Positions 12,020-23,388 of a stretch of 64,000 nt of DNA are shown here, piece after piece (position 1 is the first letter of the stretch; every line of letters starts with the position of its first letter). The notes under the pieces are model-generated. The model was not told the origin of the DNA, did not search any database, and saw nothing but the letters and a program-made list of their open reading frames with translations. The position numbers and the translations under genes were made by a program. Source of the stretch: Spinacia oleracea (lineage: Eukaryota; Streptophyta; Magnoliopsida; Caryophyllales; Amaranthaceae); the NCBI RefSeq assembly GCF_020520425.1, contig NC_079489.1, positions 14,780,001 through 14,844,000 of the forward strand, written 5' to 3'.

Positions 12020-12340
12020 TGTCCCTCCGTATTTTATTTAATGATGCATTTTTCTAAAACAATCGTTTTTCAATAAATGATGTACTTTTCATTTTTGGTA
12101 TGTTTTCACATTTTAATAATATATACTTATCCTCTCATGGTCCCATCTCTCACCTACTTTATTTTGTTTTCCTTACATTTACATTCTTTGAATAATTTAA
12201 TACCCGTATTATCTTTTATTACAATGAGTTGTTCTCGACTTACTCCACTTGTATCTTTTTTAAATAAAAACAATTGTTTCTCCTTAAACTCGATCTTCAT
12301 TGGTCAAAGTGCACCAGATAATGAAATACGAAAGAAGTAG
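12020..12340. mobile_element. Stowaway-like MITE
   Basis: The left end GTCCCTCCGTATTTTATTTA pairs imperfectly with the reverse complement of the right end, CTACTTCTTTCGTATTTCAT. TA lies on both sides (12018-12019, 12341-12342). 321 bp, no coding. Confidence 0.7.
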
Positions 12341-13012
12341 TAATAATCATATACTTCTCATGACTAATAAAATTAATACGGATTTTGATCAAATAACTAC
12401 GTAAGCATTTGCTTTAATTCGTGTCAATTTAAATTTCTATAATTAATTGGTTTTTGTATTTGTAACCTTAGGTGCATTTTATTCACATGTTTCGAATGAG
12501 CTTCATCGCCAATAATGTGACTTGAATGCAGCTAACATGATCATTATTAGCTGAAATTAAGTGTTAGTGGAAATTAATTTTCAGATTATACAAGTGACGA
12601 TCCACCAAATTAAATAGGCCATATAATTAAAGTAATGGTATTAAACTAAAATTTGATATTTGCAAGTACGTGATGGTGTAATGAATACGGAATTACAATT
12701 ACAAAATTAAGAGTTAATTAAAATTCTGTATTTTGGAGGAATAATTTTTATTGAAAAAAAAATCACTAAAATCATTACACTCATTAATTCTTAATGCAAT
12801 GTATAAAGGTAAAATGTAATTCTTAAAAATTTATTTATTTAAAAAAAATCATACTATAAAAAGTTAATGAAACATGTTAAAAGTTGTTAATGTACAAGTG
12901 GGTAGAAGTTATCCCGATGTACACGATATTATAGTATATCATTATTACTTTGATAAGTTAAAATCTTCTGCCCTAAAATTTATGTATCACTTGTTACTAC
13001 TCTTTCTTACTT
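12341..13012. other. Intergenic, nothing recognised
   Basis: AT-rich DNA without domain-bearing frames or clear repeats. Confidence 0.4.
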
Positions 13013-13920
13013 TGTTACTACAAAATTATGAATCAATTAGAGATGGATTTTGAGACGGATACAATAAACGTCTCAAATTTGAGACAAATTACTAAAATTT
13101 CGTCTCTAAATTACACTACTACAAAAAAGGGCAAAGAGACCCTTCCAAAATGGCTGAAGAGATCTCCTTTCAAGGGGTCTCTATCTCACAGGTCTCTTTG
13201 ATAAAGAGACTCCCTCATCGAGAGGGGGTCTGTTTGTTAAAATCTAGAGACCCCCCACGTAAGAAAGAGGGTCTCTTATGTAAAAGCTGGTGAAAATAAT
13301 TTAGAAGGGAAAGAGACCCCTTATTAGAGATGGGAGATCTGTTTTTTAAATGGTTCAGACCCCATAAGTAGGATAGGAGGTCTCTTTGAATATTTTTATT
13401 TTTGTTTATTAAAGCAGTTAAGACCTCATATATAGATAAGGGGTCTCTTTGTTATTTATTTTTTTATTTTTTTTTACAAACTAAGACCTAATATCTTAGA
13501 TATGGGGTCTCTTTGAATTTTTTTTTATTATAACTAGAGAGCCTTTATTACACCTGACGGGTTTAAAAAAAACGATAATAGCAAAATAATACACCTGGTC
13601 GATCAGCGATATATTAAGAACTAATTAATATGCATATTCAACCTGCGTTTACACCTCTATAAATACCGGCCAACCGGCATCAAACGCACAAAACCACACC
13701 TGTTATAATAAATAATTTGTAATAATTCGAGAACAAGTCCATAACCCATATATTACCAAAAAAATTATTTCCAACAAGTAATGCTCAAAATGCAAGCTTT
13801 ACATAAACTGTGATTTTCATAAGCGTCAAACTTTACATCGCAATTTCCAAAAACGTAAAACAAAAATCAATTCCAAAATATAATCATTCACACCAATTAA
13901 CCAACAATTGGAACTGAAAC

Positions 13921-14043
13921 TCATGGAGTTATTTCCATACCATCAACTTTGTTTTCTTGATCCGCTTTTTGCTTGAGCAAATACTCGACCGACATGTCTC
14001 TAACCTCATCCACATTTTCCGATGAATAAGTTTTTTCAGAAAA
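13921..14043 (-). CDS. Possible terminal exon, unknown protein, inside the CACTA element
   Basis: After a CAG acceptor the minus strand encodes FSEKTYSSENVDEVRDMSVE, then YLLKQKADQENKVDGMEITP and a stop: 40 charged residues. I do not recognise it. It does not match the C-terminus I expect for IAH1-like GDSL esterases, so it may be from a second captured gene or a chance frame. Confidence 0.25.
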   Translation of the reverse strand, partial: FSEKTYSSENVDEVRDMSVEYLLKQKADQENKVDGMEITP

Positions 14044-14790
14044 CTGTAATAAGTAGCATAACTATTAATTAGTAGTTAAACAAAGCATAATTTAAAAAAA
14101 TCGACTCATTTACCGATTAACGATAACATGAATGATGAAAAATACATAAACATCTGAATGAAACTTCGAATACAACCAGCAATATATTAAGGACAATTTA
14201 TTTGGTTGCCTAAACTAAAGGGCATTAGCATCAAGGCAGGTTGAAAACTCCAAAAACAAAACAGCGGTCACACTGTATGCAGACTATGCAACACGAATTA
14301 TCTTACCAGATGAAAATATCGTTTGAAGCATGCAGCCGAGAATATAAATAAATCAACTGTAAACTAAAGACCTAAACTATCCAAGATATGCAGATGCCCA
14401 TGCACATAAAAAAATTCGCCTTTACAACGACTATATCACATAGACCTTTGAAAGAAGTTTCAAAACATGATTTATGGCAGTAGACCTCTATGGGATTCTT
14501 TTTCTTCTAGAAACTAATATCCTCTAGGAAAATTAAAACCTCTTTCACCAAAATTGCACCAGAAAAGCTATCTATATATGTAAGTAAAGGAATGCCCCTA
14601 CTTTTGATAATTAATCTACAACTACCATTCTGCTAACGTAAGATGACAGCATTCATGAATCATGGCTAATCTGCTTAATGTATACTTTCTGTTATCGCAT
14701 GAAACAAGGTCCACCTACAAAGATTTATAAAGAATGATACAAGTGTATCTTATAAAAGACCACGGACATGTATAAGAAGAGTAGACTTAC

Positions 14791-15534
14791 TGTGCATATT
14801 CCATGCGGCCTTGCTCGTCAATAGGTGGGGGAGATATAAGCACCACTAACATGGTGGGGGAGCATTTCTGCAATTTATAGGGACAAGTGATTATATACAA
14901 GCAGAAAGTGATGATCATAGATACAAGTCGAATATACTTGAGGGTAAATTATGTAGCATGAAAACAACGGGTCTAGTAAAAGTTCCAAACTTCCAATAAG
15001 TCTGATAATATGCAGAAGGAACAACTTTTACAGAACTTTAGAAGAACGACCTACAAAACAGTTTTAGTGTTCATACTCGCAAACCATGAAATAACACTGA
15101 TTAGCCTGATTTGACTGTGAAACCAGAATCTGAAAATTCTTAGACGCAAGGATATATTTCTACTGCCAGTAATACTATCTCTTTCACTCAAATCAATTGA
15201 CTCGAATTAGAATCAAAAGTATGTATGAAAATTTCAGCATTTCCAGATAAATCAAATGAGAAAGTAAATATTATAAATAGAGAAGACTATTCTTTAGAGA
15301 CATCCTGAACTGGAAAATGAGACTATTGACTTGCAAGTTGCAACAAAGTATTAACACTAATAAGTTCACAAAGACAGGAGAAAGGATAACCTTCAAGTGC
15401 AGAACAATCTTTCTAAGGTTCTCTTTGTATTCCTCAATAGGAACATGTTTCCGTTCACTATTCCTCCCAAGCAAAGCCGCGTCATTAGCTCCAAAGAAAA
15501 TGGTGGCCGCAACAGGAGGATTAGCCAAGCCCAG
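14791..15534 (-). pseudogene. Captured GDSL esterase/lipase exons (IAH1-like)
   Basis: Exon 1 (15534-15391) encodes LGLANPPVAATIFFGANDAA, then LLGRNSERKHVPIEEYKENL and RKIVLHLK, followed by a GTTATC donor. Exon 2 (14867-14791) follows a TTGCAG acceptor and encodes KCSPTMLVVLISPPPIDEQG then RMEYA, ending at GTAAGT. The two join in phase. I recognise this as the block III (GAND) region of the plant isoamyl acetate-hydrolysing esterase group of SGNH/GDSL hydrolases. The block I GDS serine and the C-terminal DxxH dyad are not in this window, so it cannot encode an active enzyme. It lies wholly within the CACTA element. Confidence 0.85.
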
Positions 15535-17654
15535 CTCGAATTACGGTGGAAGACAAAAGATAAAAATAATATTATGGTCAGTGTGTAGACAGGAAACCAG
15601 TAAAAGATCATTCACATAGATGTCAGATAGCACAAGCCTCCAGCTTAAGACTGGAGTTCAAGTTCCATGTTATCAACCTATGACAAGGGAAGCATTACAA
15701 AGCTTGAGTTGAATCATTACCTTACCTTGTGTAAATTCGACAATTCCTAAACCATTGCGCTCATTCAGACAAGCTCTTCAACCTGAATAATTCCCTATTC
15801 CTCAAGACTTCTAATATGTTCAGCAATCCGACTTTGAATCCTAAGGACAAGTCGTACTTCTGCCGCAATCCTTTTCGACTTATCTGTCCTATACCTAAAA
15901 ATTCAAAATTCGAGAAATTGAATTCAGAAACATAGAGTTAACAACTCAAACAATTCAATTGGAAAACCTTCAGCCATGGGTGAGACATATAGAGTTAGAC
16001 ACCAATGTTTGTAGAGTGATTTGTGGTAAACGAAAGCGATTGATTGTTGTTGGTGAGGCAAAGAGGGAAGTCGGCAGAAAGCAACGAGACCCACCTTAGG
16101 GTATATACAAATAAATCACAAGTCAACAACTCATTCAGGCATTTTATCAAACACTTAGTGTGCAACTCAAATAATATAACTTCCACTACTCAATACTAAT
16201 AAAAAAATTCATCTACCATCAATAAAATCCGGGAAATTAACAACATTCAATAAATCGCTACACAATAAACAAATAATAATAACTAATTCGTCCTAATTAG
16301 AAAACCTAACTTAATCGAAATTCTAATCCTTTGAGCAATTCATAAGTTCGAAAAAAGAAATTCAAGAGAAGGAGAGAGTGATAGATAAAGCCTAAAAACC
16401 GTTACTTTGTAGTTAGTTCGCTGGTGGTAGTGAAAATCTGCCACACAAATCCTTGCCCCCAATTTGGTATCATAATAATTTTACACGATACATCAATTAA
16501 TAAGAGAATGCTAAGATTTATCACAATGACTACATCAATTAGAAACTAGATACAGAAAATCAATTAGAAACTAGATACAGAAAATGGAATGAAAACTGTC
16601 TCTGGAGGAAAAAAAAATCAATTCAATTTGAACGCAATTGAAACCCTAATTTCTAAAAACTAGATCAATTAAATCGATGAATTAATTGATAAAACCTAAA
16701 TCTATACTAACAAATATAACATCATAGCTAACAATACCTGCAATAGTCACAATTTCACTACAGATGCTAAAAAACTGAACAAATTGTTGCCCTAATTGGA
16801 AAAAACTACACCTTAGGCAAATATCACCATCCGATTTAAACCATAAAACCTTTAATTACGACAGAACTACAAAAAAAGTAGCGAACTTTGAAGAGAAAGG
16901 GAAATAACAGTGAAATCTGAAGTTCAATTTGTGAATGGCGAGGAATGCCTTGGATTAAAAGCGTGGAAAGAAGGTGTCGGTTGCGGTTCTTCAATTTCTC
17001 GATTATTTTCTTCTTTGGATCACAGATTTGCACCAAAAGCTTCTTCATCGTTGCCGGTTTTAGGGTTTTCTACTGAGACTCCCTCTTTTTTTGTAAAGAG
17101 TGAAACTTGCTGAAGGTTGAAGAGGAGAGAGAAATTAATGCTTAACTTCTGGTTGCTCGCATGTAGAGCAGTAGAGGAAGAGAGATCGCAAAAGGAGGGG
17201 TGTTGAAAAGAGACCCGTGTTTTTTGATATTAGATTTCTTCATTTTCTTCAATTGGACCCACGCAAGATAACAGACCCGTGTTCTGTGATAGTGGCTCTT
17301 CTCTTTTTCTTTCAACGGGGCCACGTATTATAAGAGACCCGTGTTTCGGGATATGAGGTCTCCTCCATCAAAGAGAGCTGTTTTTTACATAACGGGTCTT
17401 ATTTAAGAGATCTATTTGCCAATTTTTGTAGTAGTGTTAAAATTGAGATGAAATTGTATATGGAATTCCAACAATTCCGTCTCAAATTTGTAATGGATTT
17501 GCAAGAATTCCGCCTCAATTTTTTTTGAGACACCCTCTATCGAGACGCCCTATTTCCGTCTCAAATCCGTCTTTAAGCATCATTTTGAGATGGATTTGGA
17601 CTATATAGAAACGAAATTACGCGTCTCTATAAAATGAATATTTTGTAATGTGTA

Positions 17655-17909
17655 CTCCTTTCGTTTCGAAATAATATGGACACTTTGACTTTTGACACTA
17701 TTCACAAATTTCGAATTTACTATCATTTGTGATTTATTGGTAGAAAAATATAGTCGTGTGAAGTCTTGTTTGATTGTCACGATATATATACTCTCGGAAT
17801 ATCAACTTTTTATAATTCTTACGAATACAAATTAGAGATACTAATTAATGTCCAAACATTTACATTGGCAAGCGTGTAAATTGTCCCTATTATTTCGAAA
17901 CAGAACGAG
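17655..17909. mobile_element. Stowaway-like MITE
   Basis: Left CTCCTTTCGTTTCGAAATAA; reverse-complemented right CTCGTTCTGTTTCGAAATAA; TA on both sides. 255 bp, no coding. Confidence 0.88.
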
Positions 17910-18640
17910 TATTAGTTAATATTTGTAGTTAGTCATTTTTTTTTTATTTCAAATCTTAAATTAAATTAATATAAAACAATAGAGGAAGTGACACGCATAT
18001 ATACACAAACTATAGGACCACATATTCCGCTTCAAAATCCTCTATCCCAACAATTTTTATAAAGAGTAATTGTTATGTTATAGGCTTATAGAAACTCAAA
18101 CTCAATGCAAAATAAAAGACATACTCCCTTTGTCCATAAACGTTGCTCCATTTGATTTCTCATAGAATTCAAGACACAATAAAATTGTAAATAGTTAATT
18201 TTCTAAAATTATATATTGAGTCGAGAGTAACAAGAACTCGCAAAACTAAATTAATTTTTTATACGTTAGTGATAAACTGATAATTCATAAAACCTTTTAC
18301 TTTTGAACCAAAAAAATGATGAAAAAAATCAGCATGACATGCCAAGTGTCTAAATTTGTTGGCTAAGCAAATGAAAATTTGCTGACTTAGGGAGTTAGGG
18401 GCCCGGATTCAAAACCCATTAAATGTGAGTAATAAGGGACATAAAAGGTATTATTGGAAAAGATGACACTGTAGCAATAACCTTTTGGGCAATACTTCCA
18501 ATTCTCTTTTATATGAAGTTATATATAGATAAAGTAGCTTTTTAAAAAAAACTTTTGTATTCTCGACCACTGTTTACCTTATCACTAAGAAATTTCATTA
18601 GATTGATTCAAGTAGTTTTATGAGGAAAAAAATTTACAAA
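17910..18640. other. Intergenic, nothing firm
   Basis: A lone TACTCCCTTTGTCCATAAAC near 18121 looks like one MITE end without a visible partner. Confidence 0.35.
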
Positions 18641-18649
18641 CTTTTATAT

Positions 18650-18860
18650 AAGGCGGTCTTACGTACACAAAAGACCACCTTAGTATTGTATAAGTTAAGC
18701 AATAAAATTAATTAGTTAAGCATTTGAATTAATTAGTTAAGCACTGAAATCAATTAGTAAAACACTATAACTAATTAGTTAAGCAATGAAACCAATTAGT
18801 TACGCAATCAAAGTGGTCTTTCCGGTAAGGCTCTCTTTCACAAAAGTTACCGGAAAATAT
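18650..18860. repeat. Small element with ~24-bp tandem repeats
   Basis: 18691-18815 holds five or six copies of a ~24-bp unit based on AATTAGTTAAGCANTGAAAT. It is flanked by oppositely oriented GGTCTT/AAGACC words (18654-18680 and 18812-18830), suggesting a MITE with a tandem core. Confidence 0.6.
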
Positions 18861-18959
18861 AATACATAAGTCAAGATTCATTGTATTTCATAGAATATAA
18901 TTTAGTCAACTGGAGTATTTATCTAATTTATATTATGTTTTGTTCATTTGATTAGTCCT

Positions 18960-19095
18960 GTAGTCTCACAACTGGCCTGTTTGATAACTGGAATTCAAGC
19001 TGTAATTTACCAAAAACAAAAAAAACTAACATCATGGTGTATACAGTAAATATCATCTTAAACTTGTAATTTACTTCAAAATACCATTGCTTTGC
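18960..19095. repeat. Dispersed repeat, copy 1
   Basis: CCTGTTTGATAACTGGAATT, AATTTACCAAAAACA, CATGGTGTA and GTAAATATCATCTTAAACTT recur in the same order at 27335-27440. Confidence 0.75.
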
Positions 19096-19199
19096 TATCA
19101 AAATACATTAAAACTTGATTCATGTCTTGATGCTCCCTCACACAGTCGTACTCCTCGTGTCCTCAACGTTATGTCTCGAGGGAATTCTTAGTTTTTGGC

Positions 19200-19335
19200 T
19201 AACCAATTAACCAGCCACAATTTAAATAAGCAGGTCCGTACATGATGATTAAGGCACTCGTATTTAGAACACTTGTTGAGGAGTTGCCTCACAGTTTCAA
19301 CAATTCTTTTACAGTTCCTCAATATCCCACATCGA
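19200..19335 (-). pseudogene. Fragment of a PMEI-domain inhibitor gene
   Basis: Minus-strand residues ILRNCKRIVETVRQLLNKCS line up with LIRNRGIAGPVRQLLDKCYQ of the intact gene at 22788-23330. The shared DNA includes GTGAGGCAACTCCT. Only the middle of the four-helix inhibitor domain is recognisable; signal peptide and C-terminus are gone. A relic of the local cluster. Confidence 0.6.
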
Positions 19336-19869
19336 CATAATAAGGAAACTGAATGTGCTTTAATTGTCAATTACGCTAATGTAATGTTGCCCACTTGTGC
19401 ACCCGATTTTCATTGCACTCGGGTTCTTCTCTCTTTCAAAAAAAGAAAAAAAATCTGACTTATCATTAAAAAATAAAATAAAATTGTAAGCCATCCGGCA
19501 TGGATGGTCTATGTTTTTTAACTCCTTTTTTTATAACCTGGGGAATAATAAACCTTTTATTATTTGATTTACTCGATACATATATGTACGTACTATGCAC
19601 AATTATATGTTCTAATCAAATTTACCTACTATACTATGATACAAAAGTTGAAATGACAATGAACTAATTAATTTTTTCCACCAATGGTGAAATATAATGT
19701 TATGAATGTAAGTAACATTAATGAAAAACATATGGAGAGCAATATGTAATTTTTTTTTAATTTTTTTTTTCAACGTAAAACAATTTTAAGGGTAAATCAT
19801 TAAAAGAAAAAGGAAAAGAAAAAATAGAAATGCAAGAAGTGGACATATGGCAAGTAAAACATCGTGTTA
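19336..19869. other. No gene recognised
   Basis: Mostly AT-rich, with A and T runs near 19440-19480 and 19750. The minus-strand frame at 19800-20084 overlaps duplicated block B and is not supported as a gene. Confidence 0.4.
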
Positions 19870-20645
19870 TAAAATATTAGTACGTATTCGATGAATATTT
19901 GGATAACCTTTGCAAACATAAAAGAAGTACATAAATGATAAATATTTGGATAACTTTTACAGACATAAAAGGAAAATATAAAAGAATTTGGCATCCAATA
20001 CTCTTCGTGCACGTCTCTTGTGTTCCATTCAAAACAACATGCTCTCCCAGTGGCATGGTTCATCATAAGGATAAGGTCGATCACAACTTTGATAATAATC
20101 GTGACATTTCAGAGTGGATTAAAGATTATTTAGAATTATATAATATTAAGAATAGTGAGAAGACACATTGTCGCTTTGGCCGAGTGGTTAAGGCGTGTGC
20201 CTGCTAAGTACATGGGGTTTCCCCGCGAGAGTTCGAATCTCTCAGGCGACGTTTTTATGAATAGCTTTTGGCATACGACAACGTATTACAAATTCAATAC
20301 GGAATAGGTTTATACGGTATACGGTATACGGAGTATAATTTTATCACAAAAAAAGCTGCAGTAGCACATTGGTTAATTATCAGGTCGATATGATTCCAGG
20401 TAAGTACCGTGGCTGCAGTAATGTTTTCAAACCTTCATTTTTGGGCAATAACTCTCCACTGCAAACACTTATAATATGGTATTTTCTCCTATACCTCCAA
20501 TGTGGGAGTGTGGGACTACTCTAACAATTTTATTTTCATTTTTTAACAAGGGGAAAAAGGGGAATTTAATCAGGCTTGAGCACGGGAAACACGTACTCAC
20601 AGCAATAATCGCCACAAACATCGGGATTTTAAAGAATTTAGTCAT
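19870..20645. repeat. Duplicated block B (with tRNA-Ser)
   Basis: Second copy of the block at 9585-10325, about 10.2 kb downstream in the same orientation. Also contains CTGCAGTAGCACATTGGTTA at about 20357, possibly part of a second, badly degraded tRNA; block A keeps the other half (TTCGAACCCTGGATGCAGC, about 10051). Confidence 0.75.
20170..20251 (+). tRNA. tRNA-Ser (anticodon GCU), copy B
   Basis: 82 nt, identical to copy A except for GGGG in the variable arm, which restores full GGGG/CCCC pairing. This is the canonical plant sequence as I know it. A T5 run follows at 20252 for Pol III termination. This copy is the more likely functional one. Confidence 0.95.
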
Positions 20646-20689
20646 CTATAATAATTGAAGTAACAAAAACAATTACCTCACAGGTGTTT

Positions 20690-20855
20690 TACCCTCAGCA
20701 CTCAAGCAAGAGGAAGTCAAAATCCATAACGGTTATGTATTACCTCACACGTGTTTTACCCTCATCATTGCTATGTGTGGAGAATTAGAGATGAGCGAAC
20801 TGCTTACGGCTAAGCAAGAGGAAGTCAAAATCCATAACGGTTATGTATTTGTAAA
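20690..20855. repeat. Short direct duplication
   Basis: AAGCAAGAGGAAGTCAAAAT followed by CCATAACGGTTATGTATT appears at about 20702 and again at about 20813; CCTCACA.GTGTTTTACCCTC also appears twice (20676, 20743). Confidence 0.85.
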
Positions 20856-20869
20856 AACATAACAGCAAA

Positions 20870-21622
20870 AAAAGTTAATGAAATGGTACATGTTTTAATC
20901 GGATTAATAATCTGTTTTTAATGAAATTGTACTCTTTTTAACGAAATGGTACATGTTTTTATCGAAATGGTACCTTTTTTTTTAATGAATGGTACATGTT
21001 ATTGACCAAATTGCCCCTGTGATGTATTTTGAAACACCTCACAGAATGCCGCTACGATGCTCCCGCTAAGCTATCCGATATAAACAGTAGGCAGTACTAG
21101 TACGTAGCATATTGAGATCGAATAGGCATGTATTGATGTTAATACCATCCACATTAGGAGGTTGGAGAGGGGGCATGCTGTGATGTATGAGCAAATACTA
21201 TACATCACAGGGGTATTTTCATAAATTTATACCAACATCAAACAAATTAGGAATATGACAAAATGAATAGGACAATCGGAAAATGACAAAATTAATAAAT
21301 AAAAGAGAAGAGAATGACAGAAAAAGAGGAGAGAGAAAGTGACATGAAATACCATTTCTCTTTTACAATGTACCATTCTTTAAAAAACAAGTACCATTTT
21401 CTTTTAAAATGTACCATTTTTTAACAAAACACCATTTATTTTTTACAAAATGCCATTCTTATTTAAAAAATACCATTTTATTTCATTTTTTGTACCATTA
21501 CATCATTTGTTCGATCCATAATCGGTCCAAAAAAATATGACAGCAAACAATTTTGTCTTTTCTCTATTTTGTCTCTTTGTTGGTGTTATATTTTTGGTGA
21601 TACATCACAGCATGGGATTTTT
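20870..21622. repeat. Opposed arrays of AAATGGTAC-type words with inverted ends
   Basis: 20870-21000 has about four AAATGGTACATGTTTT-like words; 21340-21510 has six or more of the complementary type (GTACCATTT). The right array is bounded by inverted copies of CATGCTGTGATGTAT (about 21174 +, and reverse-complemented near 21600-21616). This looks like a fold-back or composite MITE with degenerate internal repeats. Confidence 0.55.
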
Positions 21623-21722
21623 ACTTCCTCCCACATTAGCAAGAGTCACAAGATAAAGGCTAATCATCGATGTACTATATTTTTGTATAGCCATTATCAT
21701 TTTTGTCTTTTCTGATTCTAGG

Positions 21723-22525
21723 TGTAAACACAAATTTCAGGTCTGCAAAATAAGAGAATCAAAATAATGTGAACAAAATATATTTTATTGATTTTTGATG
21801 AATTTGGGTACAATCTCTAATATTTGCTCCTCTGATTCGATCTCCACGTTGAATTTGACTTGGCTCACAAACTGATTTGATGTGATTCTCGGACTAGTTT
21901 GATTTGTACTTGAATGAGGGCCTTCGGGCTTGATCTCGTTCAAGAATGTCGATGTAGAATAGAACGGCACGTCAGTTTTGTATGCTTGTTGTTCTTCATT
22001 CTTCCACCGGGATGTTTGATGTCGATTTGGTGTTGCTCACGAACGGGATTGATTTTCTTGAATAAGGGCCTTCGGGCTTGATCTCGTCCAAGGTCGATCT
22101 TTTAGAATGGAACGGCACGCCTCTTTGAATGCTTGTTGTTTTTCTTCTAGGGAGAGAAAGAGTTTGATGAGACTTGACTGGCAGGAGAATATGTGAGAGA
22201 TTTAGGTTTGCCGTCTGTTTCTCCCCTCCTCAATGAAGTAGAAAAAACTCTATTTATAGTGCGTGAGCCTCTTAGGGTTTTGTACATTGGGCCTTTGATT
22301 TGGACTTGATAGCCATAACCCGTTTATAACAGTTTAACCCATTTTGTCAGGTTTAACAATTAAAAATATCCGGGTTAGATTAAAATAACTAAAATGGGCT
22401 AATTTAATTTATGCACCCAAATTAATTAATATCATTGACTGTCAAATAATTACCGAGTCAATGTTTTGCCTATTTGACCCGAATAAAATCAAACGTGGCA
22501 CATTAATGAATTTTTCGTGCCTACA
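21723..22525 (-). mobile_element. Solo LTR of a retrotransposon
   Basis: On the minus strand it starts TGTAGGCACGAAAAATTC and ends GAAATTTGTGTTTACA, TG...CA bounded. It is flanked by a perfect 5-bp target duplication CTAGG (21718-21722 and 22526-22530). A promoter-like CTATAAATAG is near 22250 on the minus strand. A phrase with GGGCCTTCGGGCTTGATCTC occurs twice about 147 bp apart (21919, 22066). No internal domain or second LTR, so it is a solo LTR left by LTR-LTR recombination. 803 bp. Probably gypsy-type by appearance. Confidence 0.88.
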
Positions 22526-22787
22526 CTAGGCAACAGCTTTTGTATTGATCCAAGGAGGATCCTTGGCTATTATTTTGGTAGGTTAGAACTGGTAACCTTT
22601 GTATATAAGGTGCATAGAGGAAGAGCAGCAACTTGTAACACAGAAATCAGAGAAACATAATAGAAAGAAAAGTGGTTCATTTGAAGCAAGAAAACCAAAT
22701 TATCGAGTCTTTGTTTTTTACATAGCAATATTATTCAAATACTACGTAACATCTAGTTTACCAAAAAAGGGAATGCATATTTTATAT

Positions 22788-23330
22788 TTAAGTTACATTA
22801 TTATTACTTAGGTGAGAAATAATAGCGTAAGCAACTCCAGAAAGGTCAAACATAGCCTTATTATCAGCAGATATGGGAGATTTGACGGGTTTCTTGAAGC
22901 TCCCCTCACAAACATTGACATAACGTTGTACATTTTTCATCATATCTGGAGCAAAGGCATACCTTTTGGCTAACAAATCTTCTACAGTTTCAATAAGCCG
23001 ATTCGTGATGATTCTTGAGTAATTTTGATAGCATTTGTCAAGGAGTTGCCTCACCGGTCCGGCAATTCCACGGTTCCTTATTAGACCGAATATATGATTT
23101 TGGGTTTTGGTTGACAAACCATTGGCGTGGAGCACCATGATGATGGCTAGGTGCCTCGTATCATTTGCGTAACGTGTTTTCGGGTCCGAGGTTAATGTTG
23201 AAACACAAAGGTTGTAGTTTGGTGTTTGATTGCATGTTTGGGTGATCAAGGTAGTGTTTTGAGCATGCCCTAGAATTATGAGATGGGCAACAATACTCAA
23301 CAAAATTAAGGCTTTACTAATCGTCTCCAT
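22788..23330 (-). CDS. Invertase/pectin methylesterase inhibitor (PMEI-domain) protein
   Basis: A complete intronless 180-residue protein. Residues 1-24 (METISKALILL...GHAQ) form a signal peptide for the secretory route. The rest is a PMEI-type four-helix bundle with the four disulfide cysteines C33, C42, C100 and C141; CNQTPNYNLC is the family's first cysteine pair. LIRNRGIAGPVRQLLDKC matches the helix before the third cysteine. The length is typical of stand-alone inhibitors of cell-wall or vacuolar invertase and of pectin methylesterase, which act in the apoplast or vacuole. Sequence alone does not decide which enzyme it binds. The first ATG gives the signal peptide directly. A TATA-like run lies about 50 bp upstream. 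Related intact gene at 54391 and fragments at 19200, 41246 and 60708. Confidence 0.9.
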   Translation of the reverse strand: METISKALILLSIVAHLIILGHAQNTTLITQTCNQTPNYNLCVSTLTSDPKTRYANDTRHLAIIMVLHANGLSTKTQNHIFGLIRNRGIAGPVRQLLDKCYQNYSRIITNRLIETVEDLLAKRYAFAPDMMKNVQRYVNVCEGSFKKPVKSPISADNKAMFDLSGVAYAIISHLSNNNVT

Positions 23331-23375
23331 TTTATAAGATGATTAACTATATATGGGATTAACTCTATGATTTTC

Positions 23376-23388
23376 ATTATATATATAC
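23376..23388 (-). promoter_or_regulatory. TATA-like box of the PMEI-domain gene
   Basis: TATATATATAATG on the minus strand, about 48 bp upstream of the start codon. No other core element stands out. Confidence 0.5.

Larger units (their letters stand above)
13114..17436. mobile_element. Non-autonomous CACTA transposon carrying GDSL esterase exons
   Basis: Starts CACTACTACAAAAAAGGGC and ends GCCAATTTTTGTAGTAGTG, a CACTA-type terminal inverted repeat, with 3-bp target duplication TTA at 13111-13113 and 17437-17439. Subterminal zones (about 13130-13560 and 17190-17410) are full of GAGACCC/GGGTCTC words in both orientations, the kind of array that binds the TNPA-type protein in En/Spm elements. 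No TNPD/TNP2 transposase frame is present in its 4323 bp, so it would need a transposase from elsewhere. The interior contains spliced exons of a host GDSL esterase gene on the minus strand. Confidence 0.9.
13013..17652. mobile_element. Degraded CACTA-like element hosting the CACTA below
   Basis: DNA on both sides of the inner CACTA shares GAGACGGA/CCGTCTC words (13040-13110 and 17480-17640). The outer borders are loosely complementary: TTACTACAAAATTATGAATC on the left, and CATTACAAAATATTCATTTT from the reverse-complemented right end. This suggests an older non-autonomous element with its own subterminal repeats, split by the inner one. Ends are approximate. Confidence 0.45.
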
